From assembly GCA_024449915.1 (NCBI GenBank), contig JAMZAV010000765.1, forward strand, positions 1 to 64,000: a DNA stretch of 64,000 bases, read 5' to 3'. This document shows positions 47,601-56,155 of this stretch, piece by piece. Made by a program: the position numbers and the translations under genes. This DNA is from Sweltsa coloradensis. Its lineage: Eukaryota; Arthropoda; Insecta; Plecoptera; Chloroperlidae. The first letter of the stretch is position 1. Every line of letters begins with the position of its first letter. The notes beneath the pieces were generated by a model that saw nothing but the letters and a program-made list of their open reading frames with translations, was not told where the DNA came from and did no database searches.

Positions 47601-50406
47601 ATTCAATGTCATGAATGTTACCAAGATAAAACAATTTAATTTGTATTTAATATTTTATTTAACAATTGAGTTAAGTTACAATCAAGTTCCAGCTCATAGC
47701 AAACATAACCCTACTTTTTCAAATGGGATTGTTAACAGCTAATGAATTAATGAAGTTGAAATGTCATGCATGTTACTTGTCAGGTATGTTACTTTCAAAA
47801 AGTAACATTACCAAGGGCATCGTGGATTACTGCATTAATTTCCTGCAACTGTAGATGTGTTTTGAAGGGAGAGGTTGTAATTCATTGCCATACTCAAAAG
47901 TAACAAAACACTTGTTTTTATTGATTTTCAGTGATCACTTGTCAAGAATGTTACTTTTTGTCAAGACCGTTACCCGTAGTGTCTCTTTACTTTAAACTCA
48001 ACACAAACTTGTTGGATTAGATGGATTTTATCTTTAGGTTGACTGATTTGTACACTAACAAGCAACATGATCTTAGAAAAAAATTATTACTGTTAGAAAA
48101 GTAACTTTTTTGTCAAGACTGTTACTTTTTGTCAACACCGTTACCCGAGCTAATTATTAAATTAAGTCTTATTTAAAGTTTAAAATAACTGAATCACATT
48201 TTTAATCTTATTTATAATATTAATACTTCATTGCTAACAGTGATCTTGATAAAATTTGATTTGCCATTTGTCCATTATTAGTAAGTTAATTACCAGGTTT
48301 TGAAATTTGAGTAACATTCTTGACATTTTGGTATTATAAAAAGTGATTAAAATAAAAATGTATATTTTATTGAATGTATTAGTTTTGTGTGATAATGTAA
48401 CTAAAACTATTGTGCACATGAATATAGATTTAATAAATAACTTCTTACATCAATTGTCACTTTTATGTCCGGTAACAGTCATGACATTTTCGTACACTTG
48501 GATTGATGAAAATGCTTGTATGTAAAAAAATTTTGTTTTTTTAGATAAACCCTTTTAGGGCTGTAAGAACAAATTATTGGATAATGTATTGTTAAAGGAG
48601 GCATCCAATTTTATGTTATAATTTTTTCTTGCAAGCATTTTTTCAATATGGTCATTACGTTTGAGAATGACCCACATAGTAACAGACAGGCAAGGCCAAG
48701 GAAAAGATGGAAGGATATCATAGCAGGAGACTTCGAGGCAAGAAGCGAGACCTGGGAAGATATGTAAGAGATACAATTGTGGGAGGATAGAAAGAAGTGG
48801 AAAAATGTGGGGGCTTAACCCAAGATGACCCTGTCAAAAGCAGGAAGTAGTGATGGATAATTATGATGATGATGATAATGAACAGACATTAGGAAATAGT
48901 AGGGCTGTGCGAGTACTCGATTTCTCGAGCTTTTTCGAGCTTCAGTTTTGAGCTCGCGCCGAGCCGAGCTTGATTTTAGGCTCGATTTATTCGAGCCGAG
49001 CCTAAAAAAACACGCAGTACACGCGTTCATTTTCATCAACACTCAACAGACAGTCTTGTCAACAAAGACTTTCGCGGAAGAATGCGGCAGCCTGAGCCAG
49101 CGATCAACAGTCGACTCGACGGTCGACGCAGTAGAATGCGATAGGCCTAGGCCTAGAATGCAAACGTGTCTCTCTCATGTGGGAAAACCAATCACACTAT
49201 CGCCCGCGCTGAAGCTTTCATCGCAAAATAAGCCTAGGAAAGAAAGGAGATAAGCCAAGGAATAACAATCCAATGCGTCGTGATCGTAGAAACATGATCA
49301 CATCGCAATAATTCTTCTTCCAACTAGTTCCACACCGAGCATCTTTGTTCTTCGTCAGCTGTGAGTTGAGTTGGTTGGATCGACTCGACCGAACGCGCAC
49401 GCAGTTCGCGCAGGTGTCTCGTGTTGGCTTACAACGCGCTCTGTTGTCAACTCGAGTTACTCTTTAGCAGAGTCGACAAGGAAGTTTCCCCGGGTCTTCT
49501 TTATCGACTCTGCAGGCAGCGGGCAGGCTCCGCGGGAAAGATCGCATCGACGTAGCGCGTAAAATAATAAACCCGTGAATTAGCCTAAAAACGGTCGCGA
49601 AAAATACCCTGATCTTATAATCGGTTCCGGGTAATTTCTAGAACCGGGTACCCGATGACATCCCTAGAAAATATGTAGCCTAACCATTTTTTTTTTTTTT
49701 TAAATTTAAAATTTTTTTTTTTTAAAAGCTCGGCTCGGCTCGAAAATCAAGCTTTTTTTAATACTCGGCTCGGCTTAAAAATTCTAGGCTCGCACAGCCC
49801 TAGGAAATAGGAATTACTATGTGCATTTGTTGAAAACCCTTCTGTATGACAAAAAATGAAAAGTTTGAGCAAACATGTTTATGGTGTCAACTGTCGACTA
49901 AAAAAGTCTGCAAAAATGATGTTTGAGCAACTGCCAGGCCAAAATTTCCTTCCACTACCCTGCACCCACTTGAAAACCGCATTGCTATGAATGGGTTTTA
50001 TTTAGTTATCCAAGACATTTGCTGTAGTGCGGCGGGACATCGCCTATCCAGGTAAGACCTAAACTGGTGCTTAAATAAACAGGTGCAACTATGTTTACGT
50101 TGTTAGTTTACTCTGGCATAAGAACTATTTTAGCCAATTCTTGTCAGTAGGCCTACAAAATAAAATTAATGTGTTGCGGAAATAGATATGTAAAGAATCA
50201 AATAGTACCCTACCATAAATTAATACCTACCATGCTGCTCGGAGGACGATGGGTCCTCCAAGTAAGCAAATTGGTGCAATAACTGCACCCACAATGCCCG
50301 AATGTATCATCCATGCAATCTGCTTGGCGCCAAAGCCCTTTCGATATTCGATACTTCGGGTGATGACTCCACTTCCAATCATCAGTGCCATTGTTGCTGC
50401 TAAAGC
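35548..50406 (-). CDS. GHITM: Growth-hormone-inducible transmembrane protein, C-terminal four exons (5' incomplete)
   Basis: Exons on the - strand at 50406-50231, 46974-46853, 43907-43736 and 35635-35548 total 558 nt and join in frame to 185 residues plus stop. The family (TMBIM5, MICS1) is a multi-pass mitochondrial inner-membrane protein linked to cristae structure, apoptosis and ion exchange. Recognised blocks: LGGPIVLRAAWYTAGVVGG, CAPSEKFLYIGGPL, SMYGGLLLFSGFMLYDTQ, and YLDTINIFIRIAMILAGGGG then NKRK at the C-terminus. All follow human GHITM closely, and hydrophobic helices alternate with short loops as in the family. Human GHITM has 345 residues, so the first half (targeting peptide and first membrane spans) is missing. 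No convincing upstream exon was found up to 64000, so the 5' part lies beyond the window or was missed. The introns hold at least three hAT-type elements, a long-inverted-repeat element and LINE scraps. Confidence 0.94.
35636..36661. other. GHITM last intron, first part
   Basis: No recognised element except the CACCTGCTGATGA dispersed fragment at 36458-36491. Confidence 0.4.
36663..37540. repeat. Long-inverted-repeat element with tRNA-promoter-like arms
   Basis: Arms 36663-36850 and 37355-37540 mirror each other (CACCATTCATACTGAGCCAC at the outer end). Read from the centre outwards each has CCTGGCCCAGCAACAACAGA (A-box-like) and GGTTC(A/G)AATCC (B box). A third, diverged copy of the same unit sits in the spacer near 36895-37000. 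Confidence 0.8.
37774..38930. mobile_element. Possible hAT-like element, left end only
   Basis: TAGGGGTGTGCGAGCCTAGG at 37774 closely resembles the left end at 48900. I found no partner right end. The following kilobase shows no genes. Confidence 0.35.
38930..39575. repeat. Dispersed direct repeat, copy 1
   Basis: Shares long blocks with 41985-42690 in the same orientation: TAGGCATTTCCAATGCTATT, GGAATATTCT.CAGCATTCTTTC and AATAAAGGATGTTT. Non-coding, about 650-700 bases. Confidence 0.8.
39576..40867. other. GHITM intron sequence, fragmentary repeats
   Basis: At 40150-40200 AGATTGCACAGAAATTTTTA..CAGATGTCCGGGACCAG resembles 59900-59935. A tandem pair of GGTGGAGGTGCCGGTCCAGA lies at 40650-40703. 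TTTCGCGAAAT words occur at 40535-40615. Confidence 0.4.
40868..41537. mobile_element. Element with about 165-base inverted repeats
   Basis: TAGGGAACCCCAAGTCTAAC at the left is mirrored at the right end, and pairing continues inward to CACCATTCTTTTCT / AGAAAAGAATGGT. TA may be the target duplication. The unpaired centre of about 340 bases contains GC-rich sequence. Confidence 0.85.
41985..42690. repeat. Dispersed direct repeat, copy 2
   Basis: Second copy of 38930-39575. It is embedded in sequence with TAGCATTAAT words on the left (41820-41880) and ATCGCG/TTTATCGC words on the right (42690-42915), as if inside a DNA transposon. Confidence 0.75.
42905..43010 (+). mobile_element. 3' end of a second Helentron-like family
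   Basis: AACAACGACTTTGGCGTTTT then CCTAG and T: the same CTAG terminus with an AACG/CGTT hairpin as the main family, but different upstream sequence (CTCACTCGTAGTCGTCTAAC). A reverse-orientation relative lies at about 40330-40365. Confidence 0.5.
43301..43603 (-). pseudogene. LINE ORF2 C-terminal remnant
   Basis: On - it reads LEGRRREVRLCNMYRAARGS, DIRNRLQEGLYRGRGDHSWK F, VVRTDLGRYGFMERTVREWN and IVGSGSLIREFRSFL. The RTD...F..RT..EWN.L...IV...SL..F...L pattern is the usual C-terminus of CR1-like non-LTR retrotransposons. Reverse transcriptase is absent. A scrap of the same sequence occurs near 850-900. Confidence 0.75.
43736..43907 (-). CDS. GHITM: GHITM internal exon
   Basis: On the - strand, acceptor TTTCAG and donor GTAAGT. 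It encodes MFLGPATALGAGLHSISMYG, GLLLFSGFMLYDTQRII and ASRPFDPVNA. The SMYGG and LYDTQ motifs are diagnostic of GHITM. Confidence 0.95.
44348..46768. mobile_element. 2.4-kb hAT-type non-autonomous element
   Basis: TAGGCGTGTGCAAGTACC and GGGACCTGCGCACCCCTA ends with perfect 8-bp duplication ATTTTTAA (44340-44347 and 46769-46776). TCGAACTCGAGTACTTG and ACTCGAGT words lie near both ends. GATATCGCGATA-rich zones at 44625-44725 and 46265-46375 look like the two ends of a second, nested element. Homopolymers (22 G at 45755) lie inside. No transposase frame. Confidence 0.88.
46853..46974 (-). CDS. GHITM: GHITM internal exon
   Basis: On the - strand, acceptor CCTCAG and donor GTAGGT. It encodes (W)YTAGVVGGLSTIAVCAPSEK followed by FLYIGGPLAIGFGVVL, a near-copy of the human WYTAGIVGGLSTVAMCAPSE block. 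Confidence 0.95.
46975..47425. other. GHITM intron, nothing recognised
   Basis: AT-rich sequence without identifiable element ends. Confidence 0.45.
47426..48488. mobile_element. DNA element built from TGTCAAGANNGTTAC motifs
   Basis: AATGTCATGACTGTTACC at 47426-47443 is mirrored at 48471-48488. GTCA(A/T)GANNGTTAC variants recur in direct orientation at about 47610, 47762, 47780, 47940, 47958, 48113 and 48131, and inverted at about 48310 and 48471. No transposase frame and no obvious flank duplication. Confidence 0.75.
48683..48882 (+). pseudogene. LINE 3' end, same family as 52.1-54.6 kb
   Basis: Reads RQARPRKRWKDIIAGDFEAR SETWEDM, stop, EIQLWEDRKKWKNVGA and then GATGATGAT tail. It matches in sequence the C-terminus of the - strand copy at 52125-52495 and ends with the same GATGAT microsatellite. 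Confidence 0.85.
48900..49802. mobile_element. hAT-type non-autonomous element with CTCGAGC motifs
   Basis: TAGGGCTGTGCGAG and its reverse complement form the ends; perfect 8-bp duplication GGAAATAG (48892-48899 and 49803-49810). GAGCCGAGC, GCTCGGCTCG and CTCGAGC words fill both subterminal zones. A right end of another family (CGGGTACCCGATGACATCCC, ending 49666) lies inside, so elements are nested. Confidence 0.92.
49811..50230. other. GHITM intron, nothing recognised
   Basis: No repeats or exons are identifiable before the GHITM exon at 50231. Confidence 0.45.
50231..50406 (-). CDS. GHITM: GHITM internal exon (first visible)
   Basis: On the - strand, acceptor TTTCAG precedes GCT TTA GCA and donor GTAGGT follows. 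It encodes ALAATMALMIGSGVITRSIE, then QIAWMIHSGIVGAVIAP and LGGPIVLRAAW (W split). This matches the human FAAMVGAGMLVRSI to LLIRAAW segment. It enters in phase 0, so the missing upstream exon must end on a codon boundary. Confidence 0.93.
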
Positions 50407-51097
50407 CTGAAATCAGAGTCAAAAAAGAAAAGTGCTATGACCGAGAAAAAGATCTTTGCATGGCATTTCTAGGTATCAAAAAGGCATAATGATTGCCTCA
50501 AAAGAGAGAAAGTTTGTGGAGCCATGGTAAACAAAGGAATAATAACAAGAGTCAAACAGTGAAAGAGATGTAGTTGATATCTAGATGTGATGTTAAGTCA
50601 AGAATGTTATTACAGAGTGATTTGACATCAAAAGTGGTTTAAAACAAGGAAATGTACGATCGGCATCAGAAGTAAATCAAAGGTAATCTTTTACCGACAC
50701 TCACTCATCAAATTTTGGATTAGTTACCACCTTTAAAAAGTCATACTAAGCTAGCACTAAATACACAAAGCTAGCCCCAGTAAATTGTCAAAGTGTGGAC
50801 CTTGGCCCTGAGTCACAGAAAAATGCCCTAATGATCTCACCAGAAATAAATGACTAGTTATGCAGTATTTGATGAATCCATTATATATCAACTGTGAAGT
50901 TTACTTGCCTGAGCCAGTTAAAGTCCGCAATAGGCAAATGCTATGTAAAATAGGCGACGCCATGTTTCCTCACAGTCTGTTCTGACATCAGCAAGTGATA
51001 GCGCTGTGAATATAGCGACGCCATAACTAACCAAATATTCACAAGCGAGGTCGATAACAGTAGGTATCTTCCAGACCCCTTGATTTACTTATGATCA
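50407..51097. other. Upstream of the first visible GHITM exon
   Basis: The next upstream GHITM exon should lie on - to the right of 50406, but no frame here gives the conserved first membrane spans. A short ATG frame on - at about 50970-50910 was considered and not accepted. Confidence 0.4.
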
Positions 51098-51250
51098 ATG
51101 GTGTACTTTCACCACTATTGTCCATTATTTTTATTGTCATGGATAAAATCACCAGAAAAGTTGTAGAGAGAATTGAAGAAGAATGTCTGAAAATAATGTT
51201 ATCTGCAGATGATCTTTTAGTGTAGGGAGAGGATGAGGAGAAGGTTTAAT
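51098..51250 (+). pseudogene. Reverse transcriptase fragment (LINE)
   Basis: Reads GVLSPLLSIIFIVMDKITRK then LKIMLSADDLLV, stop, GEDEE. The G.LSPLL and ADD catalytic box of non-LTR reverse transcriptase are present, with an in-frame stop. Related to but not contiguous with the - strand LINE at 52-54 kb. Confidence 0.75.
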
Positions 51251-51401
51251 CTTCTCAAGTTGATGTATGGAGTGTGGTGGCTAATTTTTGTTTTTTTGGG
51301 GAGAGGGGGGGGGGGCAAACTCTTTTGTAACCTCTAAAGATCAATAGTCAGCACAACTAGTGAAGGGGTAGGCCCTATGTGGGTAGTCAGTGGTGTCATT
51401 C

Positions 51402-51980
51402 CAAAATAATTTTGGGTGGCAGTTCTAAGTTCAGAGATTTCGAAGGCCTCCAGAAAATTTCATTACAATTGGAGTATTGGTTTAGCTGGAATCGTGTTAA
51501 CAAACACACAAAAATACAAACAGAAAAAACATTCCAGTAGGGATGTGCGAACCCACTATTTTTACTTCGAACTCGAACTTTCCCAGTTAAAAAAAAAGAA
51601 CTTCGAACTTTACAAAAATTTTGAACTTTATCGAACTCGAACCCAACTTAAAGGTATATCAAACCGTCATAATAGGTAAAATAGTGATAAGTCTGAACCG
51701 GCACCTCCACCATCCACTTTTTCGTTTTTAAATTTGTACCTGTAAACTGAGAACCATTTTTTGACTTGTCAAATAATATATGACCGCACGTCACTACAAA
51801 TAAGTAAAAAAAAAAGGGATTTTTTTCAAACTTCGAACTTTTTTCGAACTCGAACCGAACTCAAACTTAAAAAAGTTTGAGTTTGAGTTCGAATTTCAAA
51901 CGTTCGCACATCCCTACATTCCAGATTTTTTCTTCAGTGTATTAGAACAGAATCTTCGCTTCTAACGCTACACTCATCCA
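51402..51980 (-). mobile_element. Helentron-like element, copy J, 5' part only, interrupted
   Basis: On - the element starts at 51980 with TTGGATGAGTGTAGCG and proceeds through GAAGATTC..ACACTG and GATTCCAGCTAAACC to about 51402, where the family match stops. It lacks the 3' hairpin. The 379-base hAT-type element 51538-51916 is inserted in it. Confidence 0.85.
51538..51916. mobile_element. hAT-type non-autonomous element with TCGAACTCGAAC motifs
   Basis: TAGGGATGTGCGAA and its exact reverse complement form the ends; perfect 8-bp duplication CATTCCAG (51530-51537 and 51917-51924). TTCGAACTCGAAC words fill both ends. Nested in Helentron copy J. Confidence 0.93.
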
Positions 51981-52504
51981 ATTATGTATAATAAAAAGTT
52001 TATAATAGGTTTATAATAGGTAGTATGTATTCTTTATTTTGATTAGTAGCCTAGTGACTCCATTATGTGGAACACTAGGCCTAAGTTTAGTTTGGAATTT
52101 GGATGCAGCCTACTGTCATCATCATTATCCATCGCCGTTTCCTGCTTCTGGCAGGGTCAGCTTGGGTTTAGCAACAAAATTTTTCCACTTCTTTCTATCC
52201 TCCCACAATTGTATCTCTTCCACATCTTCCCAGCTTTCTCCTCTTGCCTCCAAGTCTCCTGCTACGATGTCCTTCCATCTCTTCCTTGGTCTACCCCGTC
52301 TTCTTGTTCCTTCTTCAATCCTTCTTTCATACATTTTCTTGGGCATCCTATTTTCCCCCATTTGTTTCATATGTCCATACCATCTCAACCTTGTCCTTCC
52401 TAGTCTGTCACTTAACGTTTCTACACCTAGCATTTCTCTAATGTCCGTGTTTCTTATTCTATCTCTTCTCGTCTTGCTCACTGTGCTCCTCAGGACTGCG
52501 ATTC

Positions 52505-52975
52505 TATAACTCTGACGGAGTTGGACCCGGCCGTTTCCAACGGTAATCGTCTCTGTTGTAAGTGATCGACCCAGTTGAGGTCGATATCGTTGCGATATAA
52601 TCCGTGACAACCGAGTCCGACTCGGTTATATTTGTATAAAATGGTGGATGATAAGCCTTGGCCTACACGTAAACACAACCAGATTATTAACTTTCTCAAA
52701 CGAATAACAATAGTATGCTCAAAGAAAACCTACCTCTAGTAAGGGCCTACCCCTGAGAGTCCCGTGCGTTCCCTTTTTTCATAAAATTATACCATTTAAA
52801 TCCAATTTCTCCCCGATTGGAAATAATACACACATCTATGTCATTTCGAATATTTGACAACTGACTGTGAATCATTTGTTCACATTTGACCGTCCACTGC
52901 CATGTAAATCATACCTTTCGACCTCGACGGAGTCGGTCCCGTGACAGAGTTGAACCCGTGAAGTTACTGAATAGG
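52505..52975. mobile_element. Unidentified insertion in the LINE
   Basis: The LINE frame breaks after EMRFLGPY (about 52980) and resumes at SKTRRDRIRN (about 52495). The intervening 470 bases have CTCYGTCA and GGGTYCAACTC words near both ends (52510-52535 and 52925-52965), as in a small DNA element with imperfect inverted ends. Confidence 0.55.
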
Positions 52976-53104
52976 GGCCCAGGAATCTCATCTCTGCCGC
53001 CTGTATCTGACTCTCCTCTCGATCTCCCATTGTCCAGGTTTCTGCTGCATATGTAAGGATCGGTATGAAATAAGTTTTATATAGTGTCATCTTACACTGA
53101 ATGG

Positions 53105-53405
53105 TAGGGATGCCCAACGATATGAAAATCCATTACCGATATCGAAAAAAAAATGGCCAAACGATATTGATATAATATATTGATATTTTCTCTCCAATTT
53201 TTAAATATAGTTTCCATGACAGTTCCCACAACATGTGCGTCATCCCATTGCCATGCCCACTGTATGACGCCAGTTCGAGCCATGCCGTGCTTAGCCGCAC
53301 CGGGCCGCGACCATGCCGTGCCGAGTGCACTCTCAGCAGACGACGCGATGTGGATTGGATACTGCAGAATTACTCAATGCCGAAACCAATTTTTTTCATT
53401 TTTTA
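53105..53405. mobile_element. hAT-type element with GATAT motifs, right end deleted
   Basis: TAGGGATGCCCAACGATATG start and about 300 bases match 62693-62990 closely. The match stops at TTTTTTACGC, where LINE sequence resumes. So it inserted into the LINE and later lost its right end. Confidence 0.85.
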
Positions 53406-53554
53406 CGCAATGGGTATTTATTTCCCTATCCCACACCAGGCCTTTCACACACTGGTAAAAGTTACTGGCCTTTTTATTTTGATGTTAATCTTCTTTTTAA
53501 TCTTTCCACTTTCCACTACTTCACTTCCTAGATAACTAAAACTATCCACCACTT

Positions 53555-53938
53555 TCAGTTTATCTGTGCTTGATAATTCCCTGTGTCCCCTTCTCCTGGC
53601 ATAGTTACAACCTCACTCTTTATAATGCTTATTTTCATACCTGCTTCTTCTATGTTACTATTCCACAAGTCTATATATCTTTGGAGTACCTCCTCATGCT
53701 CGGACCATGCCACCAAGTCATCGGCAAACAACATAACCTCTACATCTTCTATTGCCTCCATCTTTACCTTGTTGTGGATGTCATCCATCACGATTATGAA
53801 TAACAGAGGTGACAACACACTTCCCTGCCATAGCCCTGTTGTTATTTGGAACCACCCTGACAATCCAAATTGTATTTTCACATAGCTTTTACAAACTTCA
53901 TACATACTTTTCACCCTGTCTATCAGCCCATTATCCAC
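53555..53938 (-). pseudogene. LINE reverse transcriptase core fragment
   Basis: The best-preserved part of the LINE: VLSPLLFIIVMDDIHNKVKM and LFADDLVAW with the catalytic ADD, then the region W......AGMKIS..KSE. It belongs to the interrupted LINE at 52110-54565 and is not a gene on its own. Confidence 0.88.
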
Positions 53939-54565
53939 TCCTTTTCATTCCAGACTCTCCCATACCACTTTCCTTGGCACACTATCATACGCTTTTACTA
54001 TGTCTAAGAAGACCATACTCATTCTTCTTCCAAGCTCCCAACTCTTTTCCAAGGCCTGTCTAAGTAGAATAAGGTCATTGTGGATCTTCCCCATATAAAT
54101 CCATATTGTTCCTCATTCAACATGTGATCAACCTCTTCTCTTATTCTTCTGTCAACAATCCTTTCATAAATCTTTGCTGTGTGGCATAGTAAAGTGATCC
54201 CCCTGTAATTACTACATTTTTTTCGATCACCTTTCTTATATATCGGCACTATAACTCCTTTTCTCCAGTCCTCCGGTAGGCTATCTTTTTTTCTTTCCAC
54301 AGAACTCGAATAACTCTATACAGCCAGTGCATGGTAACTGGTCCGCCTGCCTTTATCATCTCTGCCACCAGTTCATCAACTCCTGCTGCTTTTCCATTCT
54401 TCATTCTTTTCAGTGCCATCTCCACTTCTTGCCAGGTTGGACCATTCACTTCCACATCTTCCCTCCTAACTTCCAATTCTTCATCCCTGTCCTCTACGTC
54501 TTCTGCTCCTGCATTTAACAATTGGTTGAAGTACTCTTTCCATTTTTCCTTCATCTGCATTAGTA

Positions 54566-55558
54566 ATTAGAGAACCTGGATCTTATTAACTACGTTAATA
54601 GAGAAGCGCATTTGGATGTTCGTGTGTTAAACATTTCTGGGACTCACCGCCCTAGAAATGTAGCGTTCTACCATGGTTCTCACCGTCCAAAAGTGTGTAA
54701 CTGGATGTAGTCAAATTCACGCCAACCAATTTAATATATTCCAATAGTTTGCCTGAGGCATGAACCTACGACTAATAATGATAATATCTAATATAAAAAT
54801 GTATATATATTATAACATCCATTGTCAACGAATAATACCTTTTTTTATCTGCAAATTTGTATATTCAACATTGTACTTTGTTTGGTCCTTGAGTTGATTA
54901 CCGACGATAAACCGGGGAAACTTCTTTATCGACTCTGGTTGCCATGGTGACCAAGACCTTGGGCTCACTGCCTTTGCTAGGATTTTGATAGGAATTATCA
55001 AGGAACCAATGGATTACCCAGGCGGTGAGCCCTAATAAATGTCTAAACGCGCTACGTATCTAGAAGATAAAGCGGCGTTATTAGTAATGAGTCTCCCCGA
55101 GTCATCCGTTAGGTATCTTTATCCCCCACTTTCTTTTCTCTTTGTCTTCACTATGCTATACAACATCTACTTGTTTCCTTCTGCATCTTTTTCCAACTTT
55201 TTTGCAAATTGCAAACGTCCGACGTTTCCCAATTGCCAATGCCAGATGAACACACTAGCACTCAGAGGGAAGCTACAACCACAACAACTGGAGAATCAGA
55301 AGAAAAAGTAGAACAGAGAATAGGATCTGAGTGGAGTGGACGCCTTAGAGCTAGAAAGTAGTCAAACCTAGCTAAAAAAAAAAAAAAAAAAAACATTAGT
55401 GCAGCTTGAGAGGAGCAGAACAAGTAGGTGCAGCAGCCTAACCAATAGCAAATAGTACACCTCCCTAGCCAATAAGAAACAAGGAAGCATCTGATTGGTT
55501 CTTCCGCTAGTAGTTTTAGAGTATAAAAGTAGCATGCATCATCCACCACATCATTAGT
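54566..55558. other. Repeat-rich sequence, not assigned
   Basis: GGGACTCACCGCCCTA near 54643 and CAGGCGGTGAGCCCTA near 55019 are inverted to each other and may bound an element of about 390 bases. No coding region is recognised. Confidence 0.4.
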
Positions 55559-55600
55559 CCTGAGGAAGCCACCAACATGGGTGGTGAAACGTTGAGCTGC
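55559..55600 (+). ncRNA. Hammerhead-like / Penelope-like repeat core
   Basis: CTGAGGA, a stem CCACC-AACAT-GGGTGG, then GAAAC lie in the order of a hammerhead ribozyme core (CUGANGA, stem II, GAAA). The surrounding CCTGAGGAAGCC...GAAACG pattern is common in Penelope-like elements. Stem I/III pairing was not established, so catalytic activity is only a possibility. Confidence 0.35.
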
Positions 55601-56155
55601 AACTCCACATCGACACGACGAAATAACCCAGTGAGCAACCAGAACAATAAAGATGTTTTTTAGGGTTCGGAAGTAGTTTACAATGTACAATTCGTCCTAA
55701 TTAAAATGAAATTGAAAATGAAATTTAAAAAATTGAATCTTCAGCAACAAATAAAATACATAGGCCTACATGCCTAAAACAAAATTTTATTTCTACTATG
55801 CCGCTTCTAATGGGATAGACGATAAATAAATACATTTTAAATATCTACAACAAATACGCCGATGTTAAATACAATACAATAGACAATTACTATTCCATAA
55901 CGCATAATAAATAGTATTTCAGCTTGGCTGCACCATGCTCCATGGCTGCACAGTGCAGGCAAAGAAGATTTAAACGGTAAAGGTGTGCATTAATAAAGTC
56001 GCGTCTGTGTATAAATTTATCTGGAAGCTCCACATACCAGGACAATCAATAATTTATAGTAATTCCAAGAACCAGACATATTTGCTCGTCGTTGTAATTT
56101 GTTAGCAAATGCATTACCTTATGCTTTAAAATATTTTTAGGCTTCCTCTAAAGCA

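Larger units (their letters stand above)
52110..54565 (-). mobile_element. 5'-truncated LINE with two nested insertions
   Basis: Reading on - from 54560: WKEYFNQLL and NGKAAGVDELVAEMIKAGG; then PEDWRKGVIVPIYKKGDRKK and CSNYRGITLL; after a gap, SGWFQITTGLWQGSVLSPLL and VMLFADDLVAW; then YKTYFIPILTYAAETWT; finally TRLRWYGHMKQMGENRMPKK and GRPRKRWKD. These are reverse transcriptase and C-terminal parts of a non-LTR element with frameshifts and stops; the family could not be fixed (RTE- or Jockey-like features). The 3' end is a GATGAT tail at about 52113. Endonuclease part absent. Confidence 0.88.

Noticed and set aside
50907..50975. First coding exon of GHITM on - (MASPILHSICLLRTLTGS with an AG-GCAAGT donor)
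   Set aside because: It resembles a mitochondrial targeting start, but the exon carrying the first membrane spans would have to fit between it and 50406, and none is there.
52039..52509. 156-residue + strand frame
   Set aside because: It is antisense to the C-terminal part of a LINE ORF2 that is recognisable on the - strand.
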